Made by a program: the position numbers and the translations under genes
In this document: positions 8,888 through 19,662 of the stretch, in pieces
Layout of the letters: every line of letters starts with the position of its first letter
Numbering within the stretch: the first letter of the stretch is position 1
Assembly (NCBI GenBank): GCA_028713285.1
Contig: JAQTOP010000002.1
Span: 36,427 to 100,426 of the forward strand
Direction: 5' to 3'
From: Terrimicrobiaceae bacterium
GTDB lineage: Bacteria; Verrucomicrobiota; Verrucomicrobiia; Chthoniobacterales; JAATET01
Length of the DNA: 64,000 bases
The notes under the pieces: model-generated
Database searches by the model: none
The model's input: the letters and a program-made list of their open reading frames with translations, nothing else
What the model was told of the DNA's origin: nothing

Positions 8888-10780
8888 ATGCCGCTTCTAC
8901 AGCGAATCCATACGCCGGCCGATGTGAAGGCATTGCCGGAATCCGACCTTCCCAGGCTGGCAACCGAAGTGCGCGAAGAATTGATCGGCGTGCTTTCGCA
9001 GACCGGCGGCCACCTTGGCCCGAACCTCGGCGTCGTCGAACTCACCATCGCGCTGCACCGCGTCTTCGACACGCCAAAGGACAAATTCGTCTTCGACGTG
9101 AGCCACCAGGGATACGTCCACAAGCTCCTCACCGGCCGGCGCGAGCGCTTCGACACGATCCGCCAATACGAAGGGCTCAACGGCTTCCTCCTCCGCACCG
9201 AGAGCGAGCACGATTGCTACGGCGCCGGGCACGCGGGCACCGCCCTCTCCGCCGCGCTCGGCATGGCCGTGGGCCGCGACCTGCGAGGCGGCGACGAGCA
9301 CGTTGTCTGCGTCGCGGGCGACGCCGCCTTCACCTGCGGCGTGAGCTTTGAAGCGCTCAACAACGTCGCGAACTCCACCGACCGCCTCATCGTCGTCCTC
9401 AACGACAACGAATGGTCCATCGCGAAAAACGTCGGCGCCATCGCCGAGTATCTCAACCGCATCGTCGCGAACCCCGCCTACGCGCACCTCCACGAGAAGG
9501 CCGCCCAATTCGTCGAGCGTCTTGGCGGCAAGACCGCGCGCAAACTCGCCGGCAAGGTCGAGGCCAGCATCAAGAACCTCATCGCGCCGTCCGTCATCTT
9601 CGAGGATCTCGGCCTGCGCTACTACGGCCCTATTGACGGCCACGACATCGGCCTGCTCACCAGGACGTTCGAGTTTCTCAAGACGCAGACTGAGCCTGTC
9701 ATCCTCCATATCCTCACGCAGAAGGGCAAAGGCTATGCCCCGGCGCTCGCAAAGCCGGATAAGTTTCACGGCCTCGGCAAGTTCGAGCCAGACACCGGCG
9801 AGACCGCCTCCGCGCCCACGCCGACCTACTCGGAGCTGCTCGGCCGCACGCTCGCGGATTTCGCCGACCGCGACAACCGCATCGTCGCCATCACCGCCGC
9901 CATGCCGACCGGAACCGGCCTCCTCCATTTTGCGCAGCGGCATCCGAAGCGCTTCTTCGACGTCGGCATCGCCGAGGAGCACGCAGCCCTCTTCGCCTGC
10001 GGGCTCGCTGCGCAGGGAATGAAGCCCTTCCTCGCGATCTACTCGACCTTCATGCAGCGCGCCTACGACATGATCATTCACGACATCGCGCTCCAGCGTC
10101 TCGACGTGGCGCTCTGCATGGATCGCGCCGGTCTCTCCGGCGACGATGGCCCCACGCATCACGGCCTGTTCGACATCGGCTATCTCCGGCCCGTCCCGGG
10201 CTTCGTCCACATGCAGCCGAAGGACGAGGAGGAATTCGCCGACATGCTCTGGACGATGGCGCACTACCGCGGCCCCATCGCCATCCGCTACCCGCGCGGC
10301 GCAGGCACCGGCGCAAAGCCGGGTGAACAGCCCCGCCTGCTCGAGATCGGCAAGGCGGAGGTCCTCCGCCATGGCAAGCAGGTCGCACTTTTTGGCCTCG
10401 GCAACCTGTGCGAGATGGCCGTCGAGGCCGCCGACCTGCTCAAGGCTCGCGGCATCGATGCCGCCGTCATCAACCCCCGTTGGATCAAGCCGCTCGACAC
10501 CGCGACTCTGGAATTTTTCGCCCGCGGCTGCGACGTGATCTGCACCCTCGAAGACCACGTCCTCCATAATGGCTTCGGCTGCTCGGTGATGGAGCACCTC
10601 GCCGACCGGCGCATCCCGACACCCGTCGTCCGCATCGGCTGGCCGGACGAATTCATCGAGCACGGCAGCGTCCCGATCCTCCGCGAAAAGCACGGCCTCA
10701 CCGCGAAGGCTGCTGTGGAAAAAATCCTCGCCGCCCTGCCGGCCCGCCGAAAGGCGATCCCGACGTCCTCCGCGGCCTGA
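8888..10780 (+). CDS. dxs: 1-deoxy-D-xylulose-5-phosphate synthase
   Basis: The 630-aa protein makes DXP from pyruvate and glyceraldehyde 3-phosphate, the first step of the MEP isoprenoid pathway. It has the Dxs layout: SQTGGHLGPNLGVVELTIALH, DVSHQGYVHKLLTGR, the thiamine-diphosphate segment ending VVLNDNEWSIAKNVG, the pyrimidine domain with FDVGIAEEHA, and DRAGLSGDDGPTHHGLFD. The canonical GDG of the ThDP motif reads GDA (GDAAFTCG), a departure discussed in the findings. ATG 8888 lies just past the xseB stop; two upstream in-frame ATGs (8852, 8864) fall inside xseB and are less likely. Close spacing implies co-transcription with xseB. Confidence 0.93.
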   Translation: MPLLQRIHTPADVKALPESDLPRLATEVREELIGVLSQTGGHLGPNLGVVELTIALHRVFDTPKDKFVFDVSHQGYVHKLLTGRRERFDTIRQYEGLNGFLLRTESEHDCYGAGHAGTALSAALGMAVGRDLRGGDEHVVCVAGDAAFTCGVSFEALNNVANSTDRLIVVLNDNEWSIAKNVGAIAEYLNRIVANPAYAHLHEKAAQFVERLGGKTARKLAGKVEASIKNLIAPSVIFEDLGLRYYGPIDGHDIGLLTRTFEFLKTQTEPVILHILTQKGKGYAPALAKPDKFHGLGKFEPDTGETASAPTPTYSELLGRTLADFADRDNRIVAITAAMPTGTGLLHFAQRHPKRFFDVGIAEEHAALFACGLAAQGMKPFLAIYSTFMQRAYDMIIHDIALQRLDVALCMDRAGLSGDDGPTHHGLFDIGYLRPVPGFVHMQPKDEEEFADMLWTMAHYRGPIAIRYPRGAGTGAKPGEQPRLLEIGKAEVLRHGKQVALFGLGNLCEMAVEAADLLKARGIDAAVINPRWIKPLDTATLEFFARGCDVICTLEDHVLHNGFGCSVMEHLADRRIPTPVVRIGWPDEFIEHGSVPILREKHGLTAKAAVEKILAALPARRKAIPTSSAA

Positions 10781-10904
10781 CGGAACGTTCGACTCGGCCC
10801 GAGGCAGGATGCATTCCCGCCGCGATACTGCGGCACTTCCCACCACCTTCCATCGTGCCGATGCACCGGGGCGAGGACACCGGCGGCTTCGTCAAGGGGG
10901 AGAG

Positions 10905-11492
10905 TCAGTGCGCCTTCGCGAGCACGGCCGATTGCGTGGTGATTCGGTCCGTCCACGCGAGAAGCAGGGCGGAAATAACAAACGTCATGTGCACAATCAC
11001 CTGCCACATGACCACCGGCCAATCCCGCGTCACATTCAGCGTGGATTCGCTCGTCGCCCCCACTTCGATGAATGTACCCAGCAGGTGAATGGAGGAAATG
11101 CCGATCAGCGCGGTGGCCAGCTTGACCTTCAAAACCCCTGCATTCACATGCGAGAGCCACTCGGGCTGGTCGGGGTGCCCTTCGAGCCGAAGACGGGAAA
11201 CAAATGTCTCGTATCCGCCGACGATTACCATCACGAGCAGGTTCGCGATCATCACGACATCGATCAGGCGCAGCACGATAATCATTATCTCCGTCTCCGA
11301 GATGGCCGGCATCTCGTGGACCAGATGCGCGAGTTCCTTGAAAAACAGATAGACGTAAACGGCCTGCGCGACGATCAGCCCGAGATAGAGCGGCGCCTGC
11401 AGCCAGCGGCTGAAGAAGATCAGACTGCCGAGGGCTCGAAGGTAGGGCGATCGGAAAGAGGGCTCGGACATGGCGGGCTTGACGGCGTTCAT
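10905..11492 (-). CDS. YqhA/UPF0114 family membrane protein
   Basis: The protein of about 195 aa matches the YqhA family. Conserved stretches are SRWLQAPLYLGLIVAQ, LIDVVMIANLLVMVIVGGYETFVSRL and ATALIGISSIHLLGTFI, then a last hydrophobic segment (MWQVIVHMTFVISALLLAW). Four transmembrane helices are predicted. The function of the family is unknown; inner-membrane location is expected. In-frame ATGs at 11510, 11492 and 11471 are all possible starts, and the family alignment begins close to the last. The gene stands alone, divergent from glyQS. Confidence 0.85.
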   Translation of the reverse strand: MNAVKPAMSEPSFRSPYLRALGSLIFFSRWLQAPLYLGLIVAQAVYVYLFFKELAHLVHEMPAISETEIMIIVLRLIDVVMIANLLVMVIVGGYETFVSRLRLEGHPDQPEWLSHVNAGVLKVKLATALIGISSIHLLGTFIEVGATSESTLNVTRDWPVVMWQVIVHMTFVISALLLAWTDRITTQSAVLAKAH

Positions 11493-11577
11493 CGATAACA
11501 CGCCGCGCATTACCGCGCAACCGGAGGCGTTTTCCCTTCGTGCGGCGCCCGCCCTTCGTGGTTAAATCTCCGGCTCT

Positions 11578-12972
<1,395 letters not shown>

Positions 12973-12990
12973 TTCCTCCCGCCCGGCGGT

Positions 12991-13737
12991 CTATTTCGCC
13001 TTGCCCTGCGCGGCTACGGCGGCCATTGCCGCGGCGATCGCCGCCTGGTCGCCGAGATAGTAGTGGCGGATCGGCTTCAAATCGTCGTCGAGTTCATACA
13101 CTAGCGGCACTCCCGTCGGGATGTTCAGCTCGAGAACCTCGGCCTCGCTGAGATTGTCGAGATACTTGACGAGTGCGCGGAGGCTGTTGCCGTGCGCGGC
13201 GATCACGACCTTTTTGCCGGCCTTCACCTGCGGGGCGATGGTCTCCTCCCAGAGCGGGAGAAAGCGGGCGACGGTATCCTTGAGACACTCGGTGAGCGGG
13301 AGTTCGCTCTTCGGCACGCCGGCGTAGCGCGGGTCGTGACCGGGGAATCGCTCGTCGCTCTCCTCCAGCGCGGGCGGCGGGATGTCGTAGCTGCGGCGCC
13401 AGATTTTCACCTGCTCATCCCCGAACTTCGCGGCCGTCTCGCCTTTGTTCAGGCCCTGGAGCGCGCCGTAGTGCCGCTCGTTCAATCGCCAGCTTTTTTC
13501 CACGGGAATCCAGAGTTGGTCGAGTTCGTCGAGGACGATCCAGAGCGTGCGCAGGGCGCGTTTGAGCACGGAAACGTAGGCGAGGTCGAAGGTGAAACCC
13601 TCTGCCTTGAGCAATTCGCCGCCACGCCGGGCCTGCGCGCGACCTTCCTCGGTGAGGTCCACATCGTGCCAGCCGGTGAAGCGGTTTTCTTTATTCCAGG
13701 TGCTTTCGCCGTGGCGAATGAGGACGAGTTTGTGCAT
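12991..13737 (-). CDS. gpmA: 2,3-bisphosphoglycerate-dependent phosphoglycerate mutase
   Basis: From the ATG at 13737 the product is 248 aa, the usual GpmA length; the tracked ORF extends too far upstream. The catalytic histidine motif [12 protein letters not shown] opens the protein. The dPGM-specific segments [31 protein letters not shown] and the second histidine ([13 protein letters not shown]) are all present. It interconverts 3- and 2-phosphoglycerate in glycolysis. An alanine-rich tail ([17 protein letters not shown]) extends the C-terminus. The gene converges on glyQS, leaving 18 bp between stops. Confidence 0.96.
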   Translation of the reverse strand: MHKLVLIRHGESTWNKENRFTGWHDVDLTEEGRAQARRGGELLKAEGFTFDLAYVSVLKRALRTLWIVLDELDQLWIPVEKSWRLNERHYGALQGLNKGETAAKFGDEQVKIWRRSYDIPPPALEESDERFPGHDPRYAGVPKSELPLTECLKDTVARFLPLWEETIAPQVKAGKKVVIAAHGNSLRALVKYLDNLSEAEVLELNIPTGVPLVYELDDDLKPIRHYYLGDQAAIAAAMAAVAAQGKAK

Positions 13738-13819
13738 GTTGCAAACGTTGGTTTCGGCGTTTATACAGACGCCACTTCCGCGTTGGCAAGACGGCGCGGA
13801 CCGCCTTTTCTTCCCGATT

Positions 13820-14590
13820 GTGAAATTCTCCGCCCTGACCTTCAACATGCAATTCGGGCAGGGGTGGGATCCGGTCGAACCGGACCGCGCACCCATCCTG
13901 CTGGACGACACCCTTGCCTTCCTCAGCCGGGAGGACGCGGACATTATCTTTTTGCAGGAGGTCGAGCGGGCGCAGCCGGGCGGGAAGCAGGTGCAGCCGC
14001 CTCCGAATTTCACGCGGCTGCACGACGCCCTGCACGAGTATCACGGCGTCTTTGCCTATCCCAGGGTGAACCCCGCCGAGCTGCCGTTCGGCATCGCGCT
14101 GGCGATTTTCGCGAAGACGCCACTGGTCGATTTCCAAGCGGTCGATTTGCCGCCTGCGCCGCTGGACTTCGAATTCGATGGCGCGCTCGTCGCTCCCTCG
14201 CACCGCCAGCTCATCGGCGCCAAGACGCGCATCGCCGGGCGGACCCTGCAGCTTTTCAACACGCACCTGCAGGCATTTTTCATGATCAATGGCTCGAGCA
14301 ACCAGCATCCCGAACAGCGCGCGCTCGTCGAGGCGGCCTTGCGCGACTCGGATGCGCCCACACTGCTCGGGGGCGATTTCAACTGCGCGCCGGGCGAGCA
14401 CCTCGTCGAGCAATTCGCCGCCGCCGGCTACCGCACCGCGCAGGATACCGAGGCCACCTGGCGGCGACGGCCCTACGTGATGGATCACCTGTTCTACAAC
14501 GCGGGCCTCAAGGTCGAGCACGTCGAGGTCCTGCCGACCCTCTGCTCGGATCACCACGCGGTGCGCGCGGAATTCCGGCTCGCGCAATAG
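13820..14590 (+). CDS. Endonuclease/exonuclease/phosphatase family protein
   Basis: The 256-aa product begins at a GTG that gives [16 protein letters not shown], the usual EEP fold start; no in-frame ATG precedes the fold except deep in antisense gpmA. Catalytic landmarks are Glu in [10 protein letters not shown], the LFNTHLQAF segment, Asp and Asn in [11 protein letters not shown], and the terminal Asp-His in [11 protein letters not shown]. The fold covers nucleases, phosphodiesterases and sphingomyelinase-like enzymes, so substrate cannot be assigned. No signal peptide is apparent. It lies 22 bp upstream of xthA, another member of the superfamily. Confidence 0.82.
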   Translation: MKFSALTFNMQFGQGWDPVEPDRAPILLDDTLAFLSREDADIIFLQEVERAQPGGKQVQPPPNFTRLHDALHEYHGVFAYPRVNPAELPFGIALAIFAKTPLVDFQAVDLPPAPLDFEFDGALVAPSHRQLIGAKTRIAGRTLQLFNTHLQAFFMINGSSNQHPEQRALVEAALRDSDAPTLLGGDFNCAPGEHLVEQFAAAGYRTAQDTEATWRRRPYVMDHLFYNAGLKVEHVEVLPTLCSDHHAVRAEFRLAQ

Positions 14591-14612
14591 GCGAATCCAC
14601 CCGCCTCCCGCC

Positions 14613-15383
14613 ATGCGCATTGTTTCCTGGAACGTGAACGGCCTGCGCTCGGTGCTCGGCAAGGGTTTCCTCGAATGGCTCGCGCGTGAAAATGCCGACA
14701 TCGTATGCCTCCAGGAAACGAAGGCCCGCCCGGATCAGGTCGCCGAAGTCGCATGGCCGGGGGACTACGAGCGGTTCTGGAATTCCGCGGAGAAGCCCGG
14801 CTACTCCGGCACCGCAATCTTCACGAAAGTTCCGCCGCACGCGGTGACCTATGGCCTCGGTATCGACGCGCACGACCGCGAGGGCCGCGTGATCACGGCC
14901 GAGTTCGCCGCGTTTTATCTCGTCAACGTCTATGTGCCGAATTCCCAGCGCGGCCTCGCGCGGCTCGGCTATCGCACCGAGGCATGGGGCCCGGACTTTC
15001 TCGCGTATCTCAAGGAACTCGAGCGGAGGAAGCCGGTCATATTTTGCGGAGATCTGAACGTGGCGCACCGCGAGATCGACCTCGCCCGGCCCAAGGACAA
15101 CACAAAAAACGCCGGGTTCACGCCCGAAGAGCGCGCCGGCTTCGACCGCGTGATCGCCACGGGGTTCATCGACACATTTCGCGAGTTTACGCCCGGCGGC
15201 GGCCATTACACTTGGTGGAGCTACATGAACAACGCCCGCTCCCGGAACATCGGGTGGCGCATCGACTACTTCCTCATCTCGCCCGCGCTTCGCCCCGCCC
15301 TGCGGGCGGCGGCCATTCACGCCGAAATTCCCGGCAGCGACCATTGCCCCGTGAGCATTGATCTCGACGCGCCCCTGCCCTAG
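14613..15383 (+). CDS. xthA: Exodeoxyribonuclease III / AP endonuclease
   Basis: The 256-aa protein has the ExoIII signature order: [24 protein letters not shown] (metal-binding Glu), [59 protein letters not shown] and GSDHCPVSI (catalytic Asp-His). It incises DNA at abasic sites and trims 3' blocks in base-excision repair. Sequence features are those of the ExoA/Xth subfamily with the WRIDYF element. It probably shares a transcript with the preceding EEP gene and the small membrane protein after it (9 bp gap). Confidence 0.96.
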   Translation: MRIVSWNVNGLRSVLGKGFLEWLARENADIVCLQETKARPDQVAEVAWPGDYERFWNSAEKPGYSGTAIFTKVPPHAVTYGLGIDAHDREGRVITAEFAAFYLVNVYVPNSQRGLARLGYRTEAWGPDFLAYLKELERRKPVIFCGDLNVAHREIDLARPKDNTKNAGFTPEERAGFDRVIATGFIDTFREFTPGGGHYTWWSYMNNARSRNIGWRIDYFLISPALRPALRAAAIHAEIPGSDHCPVSIDLDAPLP

Positions 15384-15392
15384 GCTCGCCCA

Positions 15393-15794
15393 ATGATGAA
15401 TATGCCCGCGCTCTCGATGATCTTCGGACTCCTCCTCGCCGCGCTTGGGGCCGGCTCATTCGCCGCAACGGGCGGCACCCATCCCACCGCGCTCATCCCG
15501 GCGGCATTCGGTGCTGTGCTCGTGCTCTGCGGCATCGCGGGCGCCGTCGCGCCGAAACTGCGCATGCATGTGATGCACGTCGCCGCACTCGCGGGCCTGC
15601 TCGGCACGGCCGGCGGCCTCGGAATGTCGCTCCCGAAACTGCACGCCCTGCTCACGGGCGGGCCGGTCGCGCGTCCGCTTGCCGTCTGGATGCAACTGGC
15701 AATGGGCTTGATCTGCCTCGTCTTTCTCGCGCTGTGCGTGAAATCCTTCATCGACGCCCGGAGCGTAAGGAATTTTCAACTTCCGCCCGCGTAG
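15393..15794 (+). CDS. Small polytopic membrane protein of unknown function
   Basis: The 133-aa product is almost entirely hydrophobic. Four predicted helices lie near residues 7-27 (MIFGLLLAALGAGSF), 32-52 (ALIPAAFGAVLVLCGIAG), 60-78 and 98-119 (WMQLAMGLICLVFLALCV). No family was recognised. It follows xthA closely and is followed by a hairpin and a T-run that could end this transcription unit. Two in-frame ATGs (15393, 15396 as MM) are equivalent starts. Confidence 0.65.
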   Translation: MMNMPALSMIFGLLLAALGAGSFAATGGTHPTALIPAAFGAVLVLCGIAGAVAPKLRMHVMHVAALAGLLGTAGGLGMSLPKLHALLTGGPVARPLAVWMQLAMGLICLVFLALCVKSFIDARSVRNFQLPPA

Positions 15795-15810
15795 GGCATC
15801 GTCGAATGCT

Positions 15811-15872
15811 GCGGCGGTCTATGACTGCCGAAAGAGATGCGACAGTCATAGACTGCCGCTACAGGTTTTTTT
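15811..15872 (+). repeat. Palindromic element with trailing T-run (REP-like or terminator)
   Basis: Arms of 17 bp at 15811-15827 (gcggcggtctatgactg) and 15843-15859 pair with one mismatch around a 15-nt loop. A T7 tract follows at 15866-15872. The hairpin could terminate the small membrane-protein transcript. Its long regular arms also look like a dispersed palindromic repeat; only one copy was seen in this window. A second short GC palindrome (ggggcg/cgcccc, 15907-15919) lies between it and the cupin remnant; otherwise 15795-15941 appears empty. Confidence 0.6.
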
Positions 15873-15941
15873 GAACAGGTAGCGATGACTCCGGGCCTCC
15901 CGATGGGGGGCGACGCCCCAACCCAGCAAAGGTCCGGTTTT

Positions 15942-16374
15942 TCAACCGAGCTTGGAAACCACTTGCTCGTAATCCCAACCATTGATCCGGCACATCGCTC
16001 TTGCGTGCTCGTCCCAGGTGGGTTCATCGGCCGGACGGCCGGCCAGAAAGCAGTCGATCGCCAGATAGCGCAACGGATGTTCCGATGTGCATTGAATGGA
16101 GTGAAGCACCGTGGGAGGAATGCGGGCCACGTCTCCCGGGAAAAACCGGATGCGGCTCCAGGTCGGACCCGATTCGAAGCACGCCTTCCCCCTCGAGAAT
16201 GTGGAAGACCTGTTCGGCATCGTCGTGCTTGTGAAGCGGAGGCGCCTCGCCGGGATTCAGAATCACCACGAACACTTCCGACGTGATGGAATCCGAGCGA
16301 TCAATGATCAGATCATTGATATGCGTCGGAAACCGGTAGCGCCTCGATGAGTCGAGTTGGTAAACGTATTTCAT
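15942..16374 (-). pseudogene. Cupin-domain protein, frameshifted
   Basis: Two overlapping frames together make one cupin of about 143 aa. The first (from ATG 16374, MKYVYQLDSSRRYRFPTHI) carries cupin motif 1, PPLHKHDDAEQVFHILEGEG. The second frame continues with motif 2, FFPGDVARIPPTVLHSI, and ends DYEQVVSKLG. They switch at an A5 run on the plus strand (16141-16145): removing one base would restore a single frame (PVFPGDVARIPP). It may be a true pseudogene, a programmed or phase-variable slip, or a sequencing error. Cupins with HxH...E bind a metal; substrate unknown. Confidence 0.75.
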
Positions 16375-16494
16375 ATTGATTGCCCAATGCCGGCTCGCGG
16401 ACGGCGAAAATGCTCCAAGTCCCAAACGTCTGTCGCATTTCTTTCGTCGGTCATGGACCGGCGCTGCAATCGAAAATATTCCCGAGCTGTCTGC

Positions 16495-17373
<879 letters not shown>

Positions 17374-17424
17374 GGGCTTGGGCGGCTTTGCGTGGGTGAA
17401 AGTTGAGTGGATTCCCGCGGAGGA

Positions 17425-18615
17425 TCATGCCTGCTGCTTCGCGGCGGCGACGGCGAGCGTCGCGGCCTCGGTGAGGCCGTTGGCGGTTTGGATCGGCAGG
17501 CCGGACTCGGCGAGGAGTTTTTTGCCGAGTTCGACGTTCGTGCCTTCGAGGCGCACGACGAGGGGAACAGGCAGGCTCACGGCCTTCACGGCGTTGATGA
17601 TGCCCTGGGCGATCACGTCGCAGCGCATGATGCCCCCAAAAATGTTCACGAGGATCGTCTTCACCTTTTCGTCGGCGATCAAAATCTTGAATGCCTCGGT
17701 GACCTGCTGCTCGGTCGCGCCGCCGCCCACGTCGAGGAAGTTCGCGGGCTCGCCGCCGTGGTATTTTACGATGTCCATCGTGGCCATCGCGAGGCCGGCG
17801 CCGTTCACCAGGCAGGCGATGTTGCCGTCGAGACCGATGTAATTGAGGTTCGACTTCGAGGCCTCGACCTCGCGCGGATCTTCCTCGGCAATGTCGCGGA
17901 AGGCGGCCACGTCGGGATGGCGGAAGAGCGCGTTGTCGTCGAAATTAAACTTCGCATCGAGCGCGAGGACGTCTCCCGTCTTCGTGATGACGAGCGGGTT
18001 CACCTCGACCATGGAGCAGTCGCAGGCGATGAAGAGTTCGTAGATCGTAAGGAAGATTTTCGCGGCCTTTGGCATCTGCGCGGAGGTGAAGCCAAGCCGC
18101 TTCGCGATTTTGCGCGCCTGGTAGGCCTGCAGGCCGAGCGTCGGATGGATCGGCTCGCGGAGAATCCTGTGTGGCATTTCCTCCGCGACTTTCTCGATCT
18201 CGACGCCGCCCTCGGTGCTCGCGATGATGAGCGGGCCGGCGATCCCGCGGTCCATGAGGATCGCAAAATAGAACTCCTTCTCAATCTCGACGCTCTCGGC
18301 GATAAGCACGGTATTCACGACGCGGCCGGCGGGGCCGGTCTGGTGCGTGACGAGCGTCTGGCCGAGCATTTTGCCCGCAACCTCCGCGGCCTGCTGCGTG
18401 CTGTCGCAGAGCTGCACGCCGCCCTTGAAGCCGCTGGTGAACATCCCTTTCCCGCGGCCGCCGGCGTGAATCTGCGCCTTCACCACGAGGTGGCTGGCGC
18501 CGAGCCCGGCCGCGACGTCCTTCGCCTCGGCGACGGTGGTGGCGGGAAATCCCTTGGGAGTGGCGACGCCGTATTTTTCGAAGAGTTGCTTGGCCTGAAA
18601 TTCGTGAATGTTCAT
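17425..18615 (-). CDS. sucC: Succinyl-CoA synthetase, beta subunit
   Basis: The 396-aa subunit starts [17 protein letters not shown] and carries an ATP-grasp domain ([15 protein letters not shown]), the [19 protein letters not shown] metal-binding segment and a C-terminal ligase domain with [13 protein letters not shown] and [18 protein letters not shown]. Its length matches typical SucC (about 390 aa). It is the first gene of the sucCD pair. Upstream (18616-18666) lies the end of an AraC-type gene on the same strand. Confidence 0.97.
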   Translation of the reverse strand: MNIHEFQAKQLFEKYGVATPKGFPATTVAEAKDVAAGLGASHLVVKAQIHAGGRGKGMFTSGFKGGVQLCDSTQQAAEVAGKMLGQTLVTHQTGPAGRVVNTVLIAESVEIEKEFYFAILMDRGIAGPLIIASTEGGVEIEKVAEEMPHRILREPIHPTLGLQAYQARKIAKRLGFTSAQMPKAAKIFLTIYELFIACDCSMVEVNPLVITKTGDVLALDAKFNFDDNALFRHPDVAAFRDIAEEDPREVEASKSNLNYIGLDGNIACLVNGAGLAMATMDIVKYHGGEPANFLDVGGGATEQQVTEAFKILIADEKVKTILVNIFGGIMRCDVIAQGIINAVKAVSLPVPLVVRLEGTNVELGKKLLAESGLPIQTANGLTEAATLAVAAAKQQA

Positions 18616-18666
18616 TCGTCGTGCGGCGACTCGCGGATCGCCCGAGGAGGTTTGCGAGCCATCGGC

Positions 18667-19554
18667 TTACCGATTCACCTTTCGCTTTGCAAGGGCGGAG
18701 CGGGATTTCAAAGTCCCGCCCGCTTCTCTTCGCGGCCGCAGTCGATACATGCTCGGACTTTGCCCGGTCACGCGGCGAAACTGTTTGTTGAAGTATTGGG
18801 GATCGGGGATGCCCACTTTGCGCCCGATTTCGAGAATCGGAAGCCTGGTGGAAAGCAGCAAATGCCGGGCGAGTTCCATGCGGCGCAAAAGAAGATAGTG
18901 CAGGATCGTCATTCCATACTGCTGGCGGAAAAGGCGGGAAAGGGCGTTGGCGCTCCGTCCCATCGAGGCGCTTAATCCCGGAACCGTGACCTGCCGGTGG
19001 GGTGTGGCATCGATGGCGCGCCGCAGATCGGCGAGCGTCTTCTCGTGCCAGATTCCCGGCCTGGCGCGCGTTCCGCGACTCCCCTGCAAGTGAAGCCAGA
19101 GCAGGAGTTCCTGAAGCGAGGCCGAAGCCGCGGCCGCGGCCGGGGAATCCTCCGCTCCGCCGGCCTGGCGATAATAATCAATCACTTTCAGAAACCGTTC
19201 CCGCGCCGCGGCGACCAGAGGACCCGGACGGAAGTGGATCGGCAGCCGAAGGTTCGTTTTTTTCCCAGCTCCCCGCGCCGGATAAAAATGGACGCACAAA
19301 TGCTGGCCGCTTTCCCGCAATTCATAGACGGATTCCCTGTTTTCCGGCGAGAGCGTCATGTCACCCGGTTGAAGGTGGAAGCAGGTCCCTCCGATCCAGA
19401 CCTTGCCCGCATAATCGTGGAGATGCACGGCGATGAGGGAATCCGAGTAACCCCGGTTGCAGCCCGGCACATTCATCGGGAATCTTCCCGCACTGCCGAC
19501 GACAGGAAGGTGGCGGGCAGGCCATGCGATGAATTTCGGCTCAGTCTTCACCAC
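18667..19554 (-). CDS. AraC-family transcriptional regulator (first regulator of the mannosidase locus)
   Basis: The 295-aa protein has an N-terminal sensing region with cupin-like strands (GKVWIGGTCFHLQPGDMTLSPE) and a C-terminal pair of helix-turn-helix motifs at about 185-285: VTVPGLSASMGRSANALSRLFRQQYG and ILEIGRKVGIPDPQYFNKQFRRVTGQSP. The tracked start is a GTG (GTGGTG). It is divergent from the isomerase-mannosidase run that begins 109 bp away, which suggests it senses a sugar and controls that operon from the shared region. The intergenic bases showed no operator I could define. Confidence 0.88.
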   Translation of the reverse strand: MVKTEPKFIAWPARHLPVVGSAGRFPMNVPGCNRGYSDSLIAVHLHDYAGKVWIGGTCFHLQPGDMTLSPENRESVYELRESGQHLCVHFYPARGAGKKTNLRLPIHFRPGPLVAAARERFLKVIDYYRQAGGAEDSPAAAAASASLQELLLWLHLQGSRGTRARPGIWHEKTLADLRRAIDATPHRQVTVPGLSASMGRSANALSRLFRQQYGMTILHYLLLRRMELARHLLLSTRLPILEIGRKVGIPDPQYFNKQFRRVTGQSPSMYRLRPRREAGGTLKSRSALAKRKVNR

Positions 19555-19662
19555 CGAGGCAATGTCAAAAAATTACCACTGATCCAAGTTTATTCCAATT
19601 GAGACACCGGGCCAAAGCAACGAGGATGCAATAAATCTACCATTTGAAAGAACGAGAGACCC

